64,000 bases of DNA from Chloroflexota bacterium (GTDB lineage Bacteria > Chloroflexota > Anaerolineae > Anaerolineales > Villigracilaceae). Below, in pieces: positions 42,791-51,439 of this stretch. The notes beneath the pieces were generated by a model that worked only from the letters and a program-made list of their open reading frames with translations, was not told where the DNA came from and searched no databases. The DNA is taken from contig JACRBI010000043.1 in NCBI GenBank assembly GCA_016234495.1, positions 155,445 through 219,444 of the forward strand. The letters run 5' to 3'. Numbering within the stretch: the stretch's first letter is position 1; every line of letters begins with the position of its first letter. The translations under genes were made by a program, and so were the position numbers.

Positions 42791-43441
42791 ATGGAAACGA
42801 ACGAGCGCCTGCAAAAAATCACTCGGTTTATTCTTGAGCGCCGCGCCGCCACAGAAGCCAAAGGAAATGGAAGGTATCCATCCTTCGATTTCGATTACCG
42901 ATGGAAGCATACCTTGCGCGTGACTCAATACGGGAAGCAAATCGCTGAAACTGAAGGCGCGGACGTGGAAGTGGTGATGGCGGCCTGCCTGCTGCACGAT
43001 ATCTCCAAATTTGACGATGAGCAGTACGGCGTCGAGCACGGGCGTGTCAGCGCACGGATCGCCCGTCCATTTTTAGAGACTCTCGGTTATTCAGCAGAAC
43101 AGGTCGATAATATTTGCTTCTCCATTGCGGTGCATGTTGACGACAAGGCTGATTTCGAGCATCCAGTTACATTAGAATCAAAGATCGTCAGCGACGCAGA
43201 TAACATAGACCGTTTTGGTGCTTATCGACTCCTGCTTCAATTCAAAAACTACGCTGAGAATTATCATGCTTTGATCGAAAAAGCGGAGAGCCGCATACTG
43301 ACTTTGCGGAAGTATCGCGAAGGCAACATCACAGGAACGGCCAGCGGCGAAAAGCTGTTCAATCATCAACTGGATCTCCAGATCAATTTTCTGGAGCACC
43401 TGATAAATGACAGCAAGCTGACCATTGAAGCAAAGCTATAA
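42791..43441 (+). CDS. HD-domain phosphohydrolase
   Basis: 216 aa. Metal-binding HD signature: H in YRWKHTLRV, then HDISKFDDE (HD pair), and a later His/Asp (VHVDDKADFEH, VSDADNIDRF). This resembles small HD hydrolases related to YfbR/YedJ types acting on nucleotides or related substrates. It lies between the carboxyltransferase and the biotin carboxylase genes, which is unusual. No SD seen. Function unknown. Confidence 0.8.
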   Translation: METNERLQKITRFILERRAATEAKGNGRYPSFDFDYRWKHTLRVTQYGKQIAETEGADVEVVMAACLLHDISKFDDEQYGVEHGRVSARIARPFLETLGYSAEQVDNICFSIAVHVDDKADFEHPVTLESKIVSDADNIDRFGAYRLLLQFKNYAENYHALIEKAESRILTLRKYREGNITGTASGEKLFNHQLDLQINFLEHLINDSKLTIEAKL

Positions 43442-43468
43442 AATACCCTGCGATAGGATGGAGTATTT

Positions 43469-44977
43469 ATGTTCAATAAAGTATTGGTAGCAAATCGCGG
43501 CGAAATTGCAGTCCGCATCATTCGCGCCTGCCGCGAACTGGGCATTGAAACGGTTGCAGTTTTTTCAGAAGCAGACCGCAATGCACTGCACGTCCGGTAT
43601 GCGGATGAAGCCTATTTGATCGGCCCTGCCCCTTCACGCGAATCCTATTTGCGGGCGGATAAAATCTTTGATGTCGCAAAAAAATCAGGCGCGAATGCCA
43701 TTCATCCCGGCTACGGCTTCCTGGCCGAGCGTGAAGATTTCGCCGCAAAGTGCGCAGACCTGGGCATCACCTTCATCGGGCCAAAACCCTCGTCCATTGC
43801 GGCGATGGGAGATAAAGCCGAAGCGCGCGCAACAGTCATCAAGGCGGGCGTGCCGGTTGTGCCCGGCACCGAAGATGTGGGCAACATGACCAACGATGAT
43901 CTGCTTCGTATCGCGCCGAGCATCGGTTTCCCGCTGCTGATCAAGGCTACGGCGGGCGGCGGCGGAAAAGGCATGAGGGAAGTGAAAAGCCTGGAGGAAA
44001 TGCCGACCCTGCTTGCGTCCGCAAGACGCGAGGCAGAATCCGCTTTCGGCGATGGGAATGTCTATCTGGAAAAATTGATCGAAGGCGCGCGCCATATCGA
44101 ATTCCAGATCATGGCTGACTCATTTGGGAATGTGATTCATCTGGGCGAGCGCGAATGTTCGATTCAGCGGCGGCATCAAAAATTGCTGGAGGAATCGCCG
44201 TCCTCATTTCTGGACGATGACCTGCGCGAAAAGATGGGCAGCATCGCCGTCAAATCGGCGCAGGCTGTGGATTACGTCAACGCGGGCACGATCGAATTTT
44301 TGGTGGACAAGGATCGCAATTTTTATTTTCTTGAAATGAACACGCGCCTGCAGGTCGAACATCCGATCACAGAAATGGTGACGGGTGTGGATATTGTCGC
44401 CGAGCAGATTCGCATTGCGCGCGGCAGGCAGTTGAGTTATACGCAGGAACAAATCCAATTCAAAGGTCACGCCATCGAATGCCGCATCAACGCCGAAGAT
44501 CCATTCAACGGATTCATGCCATCCACGGGGCGCATCATGCACAGCCTGCTCCCCACCGGGCCTGGCGTGCGCATTGATACGGGCGTGTACCCCGGATTCG
44601 AGATCACGCCGTTCTACGACCCGATGATCGCGAAATTAATTGTCTGGGGTGAGACACGCGGACAAGCCATCCTGCGGATGCGCCGCGCGCTTGAAGAATA
44701 CCGCGTGGTCGGCGTGCGGACGAACATTCCCTTCCATCAAACGTTGATGGATTCTCACCGCTTCATGGGCGGTCAATTCGATACGCGCTTTGTGGAGGAA
44801 CGCTTCTCGATGGATGACGCGATCGAGTCGCGCTCGTCCAACGCGGAGATCGCGGCCATTCTCGCCACGCTGGTTGCTCATCAACAAAGTGAATTGTCAG
44901 CGCAGAGAGTGCGCCGCAACGAACGAGACACATCAAACTGGAAGTGGGTCGGTAGATGGGAAAGAATGCACAGATAA
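43469..44977 (+). CDS. accC: Biotin carboxylase
   Basis: 502 aa ATP-grasp enzyme that carboxylates biotin on the carrier protein. N-terminal FNKVLVANRGEIAVRIIRACRELG, ATP loop KATAGGGGKGMREV (about residue 155-168), ERDCSIQRRHQK-type segment (LGERECSIQRRHQKLLEE), EMNTRLQVEHPITEMVTG and IECRINAEDP. SD GGATGGAG before ATG 43469. The C-terminus has about 50 residues beyond the usual AccC core. Works with the carboxyltransferase (41235) and carrier (45072). Confidence 0.96.
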   Translation: MFNKVLVANRGEIAVRIIRACRELGIETVAVFSEADRNALHVRYADEAYLIGPAPSRESYLRADKIFDVAKKSGANAIHPGYGFLAEREDFAAKCADLGITFIGPKPSSIAAMGDKAEARATVIKAGVPVVPGTEDVGNMTNDDLLRIAPSIGFPLLIKATAGGGGKGMREVKSLEEMPTLLASARREAESAFGDGNVYLEKLIEGARHIEFQIMADSFGNVIHLGERECSIQRRHQKLLEESPSSFLDDDLREKMGSIAVKSAQAVDYVNAGTIEFLVDKDRNFYFLEMNTRLQVEHPITEMVTGVDIVAEQIRIARGRQLSYTQEQIQFKGHAIECRINAEDPFNGFMPSTGRIMHSLLPTGPGVRIDTGVYPGFEITPFYDPMIAKLIVWGETRGQAILRMRRALEEYRVVGVRTNIPFHQTLMDSHRFMGGQFDTRFVEERFSMDDAIESRSSNAEIAAILATLVAHQQSELSAQRVRRNERDTSNWKWVGRWERMHR

Positions 44978-44980
44978 AGA

Positions 44981-45060
44981 TAATTAGGCAGTTAGGAATT
45001 AGTGATTAGAAACTCCCTCAATTGCCCAACCATCTAATCTCTAATTACCTAATCTCTAAT
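44981..45060. repeat. Intergenic palindrome, ATTAG type
   Basis: TTAGGCAGTTAGG, AATTAGTGATTAG on the left and CTAATCTCTAATTACC, CTAATCTCTAATC on the right: multiple ATTAG units followed by inverted copies. It lies between accC and the carrier gene, which otherwise are one operon. Confidence 0.7.
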
Positions 45061-45071
45061 CCCGAGGTTGC

Positions 45072-45569
45072 ATGAAATACATTACAACAATTGACGAAAA
45101 AGAATTTGAGATCGAAGTCGTGGACGAGCACCATATCCGCATCGGTGACCGCCTGATTCAAGTTGACTTTGAAGCGGTCAGCGGGCAGCCGGTCTTTTCC
45201 CTGATCCTCGACGGCAAGTCGTACGAATCTTATGTTTATCAAGGTGATGAGGACTGGGAAGTGTTGATTCGCGGGCAGCAATATCAGGTTAAGATCGAGG
45301 ATGAGCGCGAGAAACGTCTCAGAGCTGCGGCAGGCGGCGGAGTCACTGAGGGTGGCGAATTCCATTTGAAGGCACCCATGCCCGGGCTGGTCGTGACCGT
45401 TCTCGTCGAGGAAGGTCAGCCGGTGAAAAAGGGACAGGTGATGCTGATCCTCGAATCGATGAAAATGCAAAACGAACTCAAAGCCCCGCGTGATGGCGTG
45501 ATGGGCAAGGTGCGTGTGAAAGCAGGCGAAAGTGTGGAACAAAAGCAGACCTTGTTGAGCGTGCATTAA
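45072..45569 (+). CDS. Biotin carboxyl carrier protein
   Basis: 165 aa. The C-terminal biotinyl domain has LKAPMPGLVVTVLVEEGQPVKKG and the biotinylation site ESMKM (Lys near residue 131), then NELKAPRDGVMGKVRV. The N-terminal half is a beta-rich region like the linker of acyl-CoA carboxylase carrier subunits. Pro/Ala linker is missing. SD GAGG before ATG 45072. The stop overlaps the CYTH gene start by 1 nt. Confidence 0.93.
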   Translation: MKYITTIDEKEFEIEVVDEHHIRIGDRLIQVDFEAVSGQPVFSLILDGKSYESYVYQGDEDWEVLIRGQQYQVKIEDEREKRLRAAAGGGVTEGGEFHLKAPMPGLVVTVLVEEGQPVKKGQVMLILESMKMQNELKAPRDGVMGKVRVKAGESVEQKQTLLSVH

Positions 45570-46174
45570 TGAACGGGCAGGAGATCGAAGTCAAGTTTTT
45601 CGTACGCGATCTAAAAAAGATCGAACTGCGCCTTCTGGAATTGAAGGCGCAGTTGATTCAGCCGCGCGTGCATGAGTTAAATTTCCGCTACGACCTGCCC
45701 GATGGCAGTATGCGCACGATGGGACGGGTTCTGCGAATCAGGCAGGATGCGGTCGCCACCATGACCTACAAAGGTCCAAGCATATTAACTGACGGAGTAT
45801 TCTCGCGCGTTGAACTTGAAACCGAAATCGGTGATTTCACCACCGCGCAACAAATCCTTGAGGCGCTGGGCTATGTAAAAATACTGGCCTATGAAAAATT
45901 CCGCGCAGTGTATGAACTCGACAGTTTTCACATCATGCTCGATGAACTGCCCTATGGGGATTTCGTGGAGATCGAAGGAACAGACGGTGCGGGCCTGCGT
46001 GAAATGTCATCGCGCCTCGGATTGAATATCGAAGCCGCAGTCGGCGCGGGATATGCCAGGATATTCGAAGACTACAACATGAGACACGGTCACGCATCCA
46101 GCGACCTGACATTTGATGCGCTGCGAGGGAGAGTTCCCTCCCCGGAAGAATTGAACCTCCAAGCCGCAGATTAA
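45569..46174 (+). CDS. CYTH domain protein (class IV adenylate cyclase / triphosphatase-like)
   Basis: 201 aa. Starts with the diagnostic ExExK motif (QEIEVKFFV), followed by RILRIRQ-type strand RVLRIRQDAVATMTYKGP, ELETEIGDF and the EKFRAVYELDSF, MLDELPYGDFVEIEG strands of the triphosphate tunnel. Members cleave triphosphates (thiamine triphosphate, PPPi) or make cAMP; the substrate is not clear. It is fused by translational coupling to the biotin carrier gene, a context not expected from its enzyme class. Confidence 0.9.
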   Translation: MNGQEIEVKFFVRDLKKIELRLLELKAQLIQPRVHELNFRYDLPDGSMRTMGRVLRIRQDAVATMTYKGPSILTDGVFSRVELETEIGDFTTAQQILEALGYVKILAYEKFRAVYELDSFHIMLDELPYGDFVEIEGTDGAGLREMSSRLGLNIEAAVGAGYARIFEDYNMRHGHASSDLTFDALRGRVPSPEELNLQAAD

Positions 46175-46202
46175 ATGACGTCATTAATGGATAAGGGATT
46201 TT

Positions 46203-46253
46203 CACCGCAGAGTCGCGGAGTTCACGGAGTTTTTATCGGCGTTCTCTGCGGTT
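46203..46253. repeat. Intergenic palindrome, ACCGCAGAG type
   Basis: ACCGCAGAG (46204-46212) and its complement CTCTGCGGT (46244-46252), with CGCGGAG and CACGGAG units between. It lies 3' of the CYTH gene. Confidence 0.75.
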
Positions 46254-46326
46254 AGATATAGCGATTCCAGACCAGTTTGAGATTATCCATTATTCACGTT
46301 AAATAACAGTCCCGCTTAACCTCCGC

Positions 46327-46354
46327 TTGACATTGCAGCACACGGCACTATACT
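46327..46354 (+). promoter_or_regulatory. Sigma70-type promoter
   Basis: TTGACA (46327-46332), 16-nt spacer, TATACT (46349-46354), then SD AGGAGG and ATG 46386. The clearest leadered promoter in the window; it should drive the methyltransferase-ABC operon. Confidence 0.75.
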
Positions 46355-46385
46355 TTGTTTGTACCCTGAACAACAGGAGGTAAAA

Positions 46386-47153
46386 ATGGACTTCAAAGGC
46401 ATGGATGCGCTCGCAAAACACGTCCCCGAATTAAACTCAACAGGTGGAAAAATACGGCTCGGGCTCTACGCCGCAGGCTGGGTGACCCTCGTAACAGCCT
46501 ACTTCATCATCACTGACAAAATCCCAACATGGAGCATTGACAGCCAGATTCTTATCATCGCGCTCGGATATCTCGTCCTCAGCCAGTTCTTCTCCCGCAG
46601 GCAGGCCTACAAAGAAAAATACAAAGAACTCGCCTATCGCAATGCCTTCGCCCATTACGGAATTCCCGGGCTGGCACTGATTCTGTCCGCCGTTGCACAT
46701 GCGGGTTATATGAATGGGCCAGTCATCCCCGTGGGCTGGTGGACGATCATCTTCCTTGCTTTAGGCTGGTTCATGATCTGCATCGGCGCGCTCCTCTGGA
46801 TTCGAGGCGTCTTCACCTTCGGCGCGGACAACCTTGCACTGCTCTATGTCTATTTTCCCGAAGAAGGCCAGATCATCAGTTCAAGGATTTACAGCGTGAT
46901 GCGGCATCCAGTATATGCAGGTGTTTTGCGTATGGCGATTGGGTTGGCCTTGCTCAACGGCAACGCAAACGCCCTTGCGTTTGCCATCCTCATGCCGCTG
47001 GGAATCACAGGCTGGATCCGCCTTGTGGAAGAAAAAGAATTGATCGAGCGCTTCGGCCAGTCTTACCTTGAGTATCGCAGGCGCACGCCGGCCTTCTGGC
47101 CAAAATGGTATGATCTGGGAAGGTTTTTTAAATTTCTGATCAAAGGAGAGTAG
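46386..47153 (+). CDS. Isoprenylcysteine/phospholipid methyltransferase-like (ICMT/PEMT) membrane protein
   Basis: 255 aa, about five to six membrane helices. The C-terminal SAM-binding part has the family pattern RHPVYAGVLRMAIG followed by EEKELIERFGQSYLEYRRRTPAFWP. Such enzymes methylate isoprenyl thiols, phospholipids or sterol-like substrates in the membrane. The SD AGGAGG fixes ATG 46386. The ABC exporter genes follow 4 nt downstream, suggesting the methylated compound or a partner is exported; this is inference. Confidence 0.85.
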   Translation: MDFKGMDALAKHVPELNSTGGKIRLGLYAAGWVTLVTAYFIITDKIPTWSIDSQILIIALGYLVLSQFFSRRQAYKEKYKELAYRNAFAHYGIPGLALILSAVAHAGYMNGPVIPVGWWTIIFLALGWFMICIGALLWIRGVFTFGADNLALLYVYFPEEGQIISSRIYSVMRHPVYAGVLRMAIGLALLNGNANALAFAILMPLGITGWIRLVEEKELIERFGQSYLEYRRRTPAFWPKWYDLGRFFKFLIKGE

Positions 47154-47157
47154 CATC

Positions 47158-48138
47158 GTGAGCGCCATCGTCATCGAAAACCTGGGGCGAAATTTCGTCA
47201 CAACCACTGGCACAATCCGCCGCACACAAAAAACAGTGACCGCATTGGACAACGTCAGCCTGACGGTCGAACCCGGTGAGTTATTCGGGCTGCTCGGTCC
47301 CAACGGAGCGGGCAAAACAACCCTGACCCGAATTTTATCCACCGTGCTGTTACCCACTTCAGGCCGCGCCGAAGTGCTGGGATTGGATGTGGTGCGCGAC
47401 ACCAAACAACTGCGCCCGCGAATCGGCATGGTCTACGGCGGCGAGCGCGGACTTTACTGGCGGCTTTCCGGCCGCGATAACATCCAATACTTTGCCGATC
47501 TCTACCTCGTTCCACCGGAAGTTTCCCGAAAGCGCATCCCTGAACTGCTTGAACTGGTCGGCTTGACAGACCGCGCCGAGGAACGCGTGGAAGGCTACTC
47601 ACGCGGAATGAAACAGCGGCTCCACATTGCCCGGGGATTGATCAACGACCCGGACGTGCTCTTCCTCGACGAACCCACCATCGGCCTGGATCCGATCGCT
47701 GCCCGCGAACTCCGCACCGTCATCGCGGACTTGCACAAGGCGGGCAAGACAATCTTCCTCACATCTCATTACATGTACGAAGTGGATGCGCTCTGTCAAC
47801 GAGTGGCAGTGGTGAACAAAGGCCAGATCGTGATGATGGATACTCCGGCGGCGCTAAAACAACTGGTGGCAAATCTTGAGGTTGTTGAAGTTGAATGTTT
47901 GAGCGTTTCACCGGAAGCCATGAGCCGCTTGCGCGCCCACCCGCGCGTGGAAGCAGTCCATGTGGATAACCGCGATCAGATTCAAGTTCTGCAAATTCAG
48001 GCCCCCGGCGGCGTAGGGTACGTGCCAGAATTTCTACAATTACTTGACGGCGCAAGCATCCAGAAAGTAGTTACCCGTCAACCCACACTTGAAGACGCCT
48101 ACGTCAAATTACTTGGAAAGGATGCGATCAGCGTATGA
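47158..48138 (+). CDS. ABC transporter ATPase (ABC-2 type exporter)
   Basis: 326 aa. Walker A GPNGAGKTT, signature YSRGMKQRLHIARGL (variant LSGGQ), Walker B VLFLDEPTIGLDP, H-loop FLTSHYMYE. The C-terminal part after residue 230 is DUF4162-like. Starts with GTG 47158 after AAAGGAGAG. It overlaps the first permease gene by 4 nt. Typical of drug, lipid or antibiotic exporters. Confidence 0.93.
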   Translation: MSAIVIENLGRNFVTTTGTIRRTQKTVTALDNVSLTVEPGELFGLLGPNGAGKTTLTRILSTVLLPTSGRAEVLGLDVVRDTKQLRPRIGMVYGGERGLYWRLSGRDNIQYFADLYLVPPEVSRKRIPELLELVGLTDRAEERVEGYSRGMKQRLHIARGLINDPDVLFLDEPTIGLDPIAARELRTVIADLHKAGKTIFLTSHYMYEVDALCQRVAVVNKGQIVMMDTPAALKQLVANLEVVEVECLSVSPEAMSRLRAHPRVEAVHVDNRDQIQVLQIQAPGGVGYVPEFLQLLDGASIQKVVTRQPTLEDAYVKLLGKDAISV

Positions 48139-48926
48139 TCTCCCATCTTCTTGGTCTTTTGCGTGTTGTGGCCGCATCCTTCAAAATGCAAGCCAAGGAA
48201 CGCGCAACGAATCAATTCTTCATTGGTACACTGCTGATCACACCAATCATCTTTACTCTTCTCTCGGTCGGCAGTTACATCTATGCTGGAAAAACAAATT
48301 TTGGGTTGTATGCTGTCATTGGCGCTGGAATGATCGGCATCTGGAATGCCAATTTATGGACATCAGGCCGCATTATCGAAGGTGAACGACGCGGCGGGAC
48401 GCTGTCCATGCTGATTGCCGCGCCCACTCCATTTCCGGTGGTGCTGGTCGGCAAAAGCCTGTCCAATGCTGCAGCTTCGCTCATCTCCATGGCAATGACA
48501 TTTGCCACCGGCCTGATCGTTTTCCGCCTTCCAGTGGACATCGCCAATCCGTTCGCATTTATCGTCAGCCTGCTGCTGACTCTAGCTGCAATGACCAGCT
48601 TCGGGCTGGTGCTTGGATCGTTCTTCGTCCTCACGCGCAATGCCGGGGCTTTTATCGAAGTCACCAATTACCCGATCTTCATTCTTTCAGGGCTGATGTT
48701 TCCGCTCACGATCCTACCGCTGTGGTTGAGACCGCTCTCGGCGACGCTTGCGCCGATGTGGGGAAATCTCGCGTTGGGGACTGCCGCCGGGTTGGTGGCG
48801 GGAAATCCGTGGCTGATCGATCTTTATCTGATCGGGCTGTCGCTCGTTTACCTGATGATTGCCCGGCCGCTGTTTGCCAAGATCGAACACCGCGTCCGGC
48901 AGGATGGCTCGCTGGAGGTGTTTTGA
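48135..48926 (+). CDS. ABC-2 type permease (first)
   Basis: 263 aa, six membrane helices. RIIEGERRGGTLSMLIAAPTPFPVVLVGKSL is the conserved cytoplasmic segment of ABC-2 permeases (E-R-R-x-G-T-L). It overlaps the ATPase gene by 4 nt and the second permease by 1 nt (TGATG). Confidence 0.9.
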   Translation: MISHLLGLLRVVAASFKMQAKERATNQFFIGTLLITPIIFTLLSVGSYIYAGKTNFGLYAVIGAGMIGIWNANLWTSGRIIEGERRGGTLSMLIAAPTPFPVVLVGKSLSNAAASLISMAMTFATGLIVFRLPVDIANPFAFIVSLLLTLAAMTSFGLVLGSFFVLTRNAGAFIEVTNYPIFILSGLMFPLTILPLWLRPLSATLAPMWGNLALGTAAGLVAGNPWLIDLYLIGLSLVYLMIARPLFAKIEHRVRQDGSLEVF

Positions 48927-49717
48927 TGATGCAATGGCCGCAGCTTTTTCGCTCTGGCGTACGCGCCAGTTGGGCAAACCTGTCAGTTGAATTGACGCCG
49001 GCTGTCATCTTCGCCTCACGCATTCCTCGCACGGTGCTTCAAGCTCTTTTCTTCATCCTGCTTGCGTATGCCGCAGGCGGCAGTGAATTGGCGAAGTTTG
49101 CCCTGATCGGCAATATGATGCATACTGCCGTTTTTCACGGTGTCGTGGAAATGTCATTCGTGATCGAACTGGAGAAATATCTGGGGACGATGCCCTACCT
49201 CATCGCGTCACCGGCAAACTGGTTCCCGATGATGCTAGGGCGCAGCCTCACTGGTTACATAGAGGGGCTTGTGCGTGTCGTGCTGGTGTTAATCTTTTTG
49301 TTCCCATTTTTCGGCATGGGAATTTCCGCCATTGACCTGTTGCGTGCTGTGCCGCTGTTCCTCATTACGCTCGCCACCACATCCGCGCTTGGCTGGCTAT
49401 CGGGCGCGATTACATTGCCCACTCGCTGGGGAGCGCTCGTTTCCAACACAATCGGCTATCTGATGATGGTGCTGTGCGGCATAAACTTTCCATTTTCAGT
49501 TCTTCCGCCCGCCGTCCAATGGATGGGCCGTGCTCTGCCGATGACCCACGGCTTGCTGGCAACCCGCGCCGTGCTGGACGGAGCGCCTTACGCAGACGTT
49601 GCCGGCCTGATGGCAATTGAAATCGCCATCGGCCTGATCTATGGCGCGGTGGCATGGATACTTTTTGCGCACCGGTTGAACGTCGCCCGCCAAACAGGGA
49701 ATATCGAACAATTTTGA
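48926..49717 (+). CDS. ABC-2 type permease (second)
   Basis: 263 aa, six membrane helices. IELEKYLGTMPYLIASPANWFPMMLGRSL is the equivalent of the E-R-x-G-T segment, here E-K-Y-L-G-T, so the protein is a second half-channel, giving a heteromeric exporter. ATG 48926 overlaps the previous stop (TGATG). Last gene of the operon. Confidence 0.9.
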   Translation: MMQWPQLFRSGVRASWANLSVELTPAVIFASRIPRTVLQALFFILLAYAAGGSELAKFALIGNMMHTAVFHGVVEMSFVIELEKYLGTMPYLIASPANWFPMMLGRSLTGYIEGLVRVVLVLIFLFPFFGMGISAIDLLRAVPLFLITLATTSALGWLSGAITLPTRWGALVSNTIGYLMMVLCGINFPFSVLPPAVQWMGRALPMTHGLLATRAVLDGAPYADVAGLMAIEIAIGLIYGAVAWILFAHRLNVARQTGNIEQF

Positions 49718-49862
49718 TTACCCTACACTTTCAAAATCGGGACGCTGATTCACGCAGAAAACGCAGATTTCTCTTTTAAATCAGCGAAAATCAGCGTTCT
49801 TCTGCGTCCAAAAACCATTGTGTAAGGTAATCAGAGAACAATTCTAAATCCTGGAGTGTCAC
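49718..49862. repeat. Composite nested palindrome
   Basis: Outer arms ATTACCCTACAC on the left and GTGTAAGGTAAT on the right; inner palindrome GGACGCTGATTCACGCAGAA with AACGCTGAT and TTCTGCGTCC. The left part, read in reverse, matches the 29761-29878 element (CAGCGTCCCGATTTT-AA-TGTA-GG-AAT), and its right end matches it in the forward direction (GTAAGG-AATCAGAG). It fills most of the gap between the second permease and the F420-type reductase. Confidence 0.75.
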
Positions 49863-50345
49863 ATGACAGCACTCGACAAACGTCCTAACAAATTCATGAA
49901 ATTCTTTTTCAAGGTCCCCGTCTGGATGTACAAAATTGGATTCGGCGGGTTCGAGAAAATGATCGGCGCACAATGGATGCTCATCACTCACATCGGCCGC
50001 AAATCGGGCAAACGCTACGCCTCGATGGTGGATGTGATGGACTACGACAAAGTCACCGATACCTATTACATCGAAGCCGCCTACGGCGCGCGCGCCGACT
50101 GGTACAAGAACATCCAAAGCAGCCCGGTCTTTGAAGCCCGGGTCGGGCGCAGAAAATTCAAGGCGCGCGCAGGCGCACTGACCACCGAAGGCGCAGGAGA
50201 AATGCTCGTGCAATTCTATCGAAGCAAGCCCGCCTACACCCGCTCCGTGATGGCCATGGCCGGGATGAAATTCAAAGATGAAAATGAATTGCGCGATCTG
50301 GGCAAAAACCTGACCCTGCTGGCTGTCAAACCTGAAAAAGAGTAA
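49863..50345 (+). CDS. Deazaflavin (F420)-dependent nitroreductase-family oxidoreductase
   Basis: 160 aa, DDN/FDR-A-like split beta-barrel: LITHIGRKSGKRYASMVDVM (F420-phosphate binding), YIEAAYGARADWYKNIQSSP and ARVGRRKFKARAG. Such proteins reduce quinones, nitro compounds or unsaturated substrates with F420H2. Presence implies that the organism makes or takes up F420. SD GGAG before ATG 49863. Next gene starts 5 nt after the stop. Confidence 0.9.
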   Translation: MTALDKRPNKFMKFFFKVPVWMYKIGFGGFEKMIGAQWMLITHIGRKSGKRYASMVDVMDYDKVTDTYYIEAAYGARADWYKNIQSSPVFEARVGRRKFKARAGALTTEGAGEMLVQFYRSKPAYTRSVMAMAGMKFKDENELRDLGKNLTLLAVKPEKE

Positions 50346-50350
50346 ACGAA

Positions 50351-51439
50351 ATGAAAACAATTCTGATCGTGGGCGGATACGGCTACACCGGCAAACTCCT
50401 TGCCAAACATTTGCTGGTGCGTACAGAATTCAACATCATCATCGCCGGTCGCAACCTGGATAAGGCGCAGGCATTCGCCGCCAAACTAAATGATCCGCGT
50501 CTGACAGCTTTACGCGTGGACGCGGCTGACTCTAACTCCCTGCGCCTCGCGCTTCAAAACGTGGATCTGTGCCTGGTCGCTGCTCCTGTGACATCTCTCA
50601 ACCCTGAGAGAGTGATCCGCGCCTGCCTCGAAGCAAATGTTGATTACCTCGATGTTCAATATTCCACGACAAAGATAAACCTGCTCAATTCACTCGCCGC
50701 AGAAATCAAGCAGAAAAACCTATGCTTCGTCACCGAGGCTGGGTATCATCCCGGCCTGCCCTCTGCGCTCATCCGCTACGCCGCCACAAAAATGGACAGC
50801 GTCGAATCAGCGGTCACGGCGGGTTATCTCAACATGGGCGGAAGCCTGCCCTACACCGACGCCGTGGACGAACTCATGGAGGGCTTCAAGGATTATCAGG
50901 CACAAGTCTACAAAAACGGCGCTTGGACAAAACCCAAATCATGGGACATGCGAAAATTTGACTTTGGCTCTGAATTGGGAAAGCGTACCTGTTATTCCAT
51001 GTTCTTTGAAGAATTGCGCGGCTTGCCTGAAATGTATCCCTCGCTTAAAAATACAGGCTTTTATATCTCGGGCTCGAACTTCATTACAGATGCGTTAATC
51101 ACGCCCATTGTAATGGTCGGCCTCAAGATCGCGCCGAAGCGCAGCGTCCGTCCGTTGGGGAAACTCATGTGGTGGGGCATGATGAATCTGTCGAAGCCGC
51201 CTTACCGGGTGGCGCTCAAAGTGGAAGCAAAAGGCAAATTAAACGGCGAGCAGGTTCAGGTCAACGCAAGATGCGAGCATGAAGACGGTTACGAACTGAC
51301 AGCGATTCCCGTTGTCGCCTTTCTCATGCAATATGAAAAAATCCGCATCCCCGGCCTGCATTTGATGGGGCATCTCGCAGAAGCGAATCAGCTTTTCAAG
51401 GACATGCAAGTCATGGGCGTAAAATTTATCGAGGAGTAA
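50351..51439 (+). CDS. Saccharopine dehydrogenase-like NAD(P)-binding protein
   Basis: 362 aa. N-terminal Rossmann motif ILIVGGYGYTGKLLAKHLL, AGRNLDKAQAFAAKL, VDAADSNSLRLALQNVDLCLVAAP. The middle domain has VTEAGYHPGLPSALIRYAA. Related to saccharopine dehydrogenase / trans-acting enoyl reductase-like proteins of unknown substrate. With the F420-type reductase upstream it likely forms a two-gene operon. It overlaps the convergent murI by 14 nt. Confidence 0.83.
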   Translation: MKTILIVGGYGYTGKLLAKHLLVRTEFNIIIAGRNLDKAQAFAAKLNDPRLTALRVDAADSNSLRLALQNVDLCLVAAPVTSLNPERVIRACLEANVDYLDVQYSTTKINLLNSLAAEIKQKNLCFVTEAGYHPGLPSALIRYAATKMDSVESAVTAGYLNMGGSLPYTDAVDELMEGFKDYQAQVYKNGAWTKPKSWDMRKFDFGSELGKRTCYSMFFEELRGLPEMYPSLKNTGFYISGSNFITDALITPIVMVGLKIAPKRSVRPLGKLMWWGMMNLSKPPYRVALKVEAKGKLNGEQVQVNARCEHEDGYELTAIPVVAFLMQYEKIRIPGLHLMGHLAEANQLFKDMQVMGVKFIEE

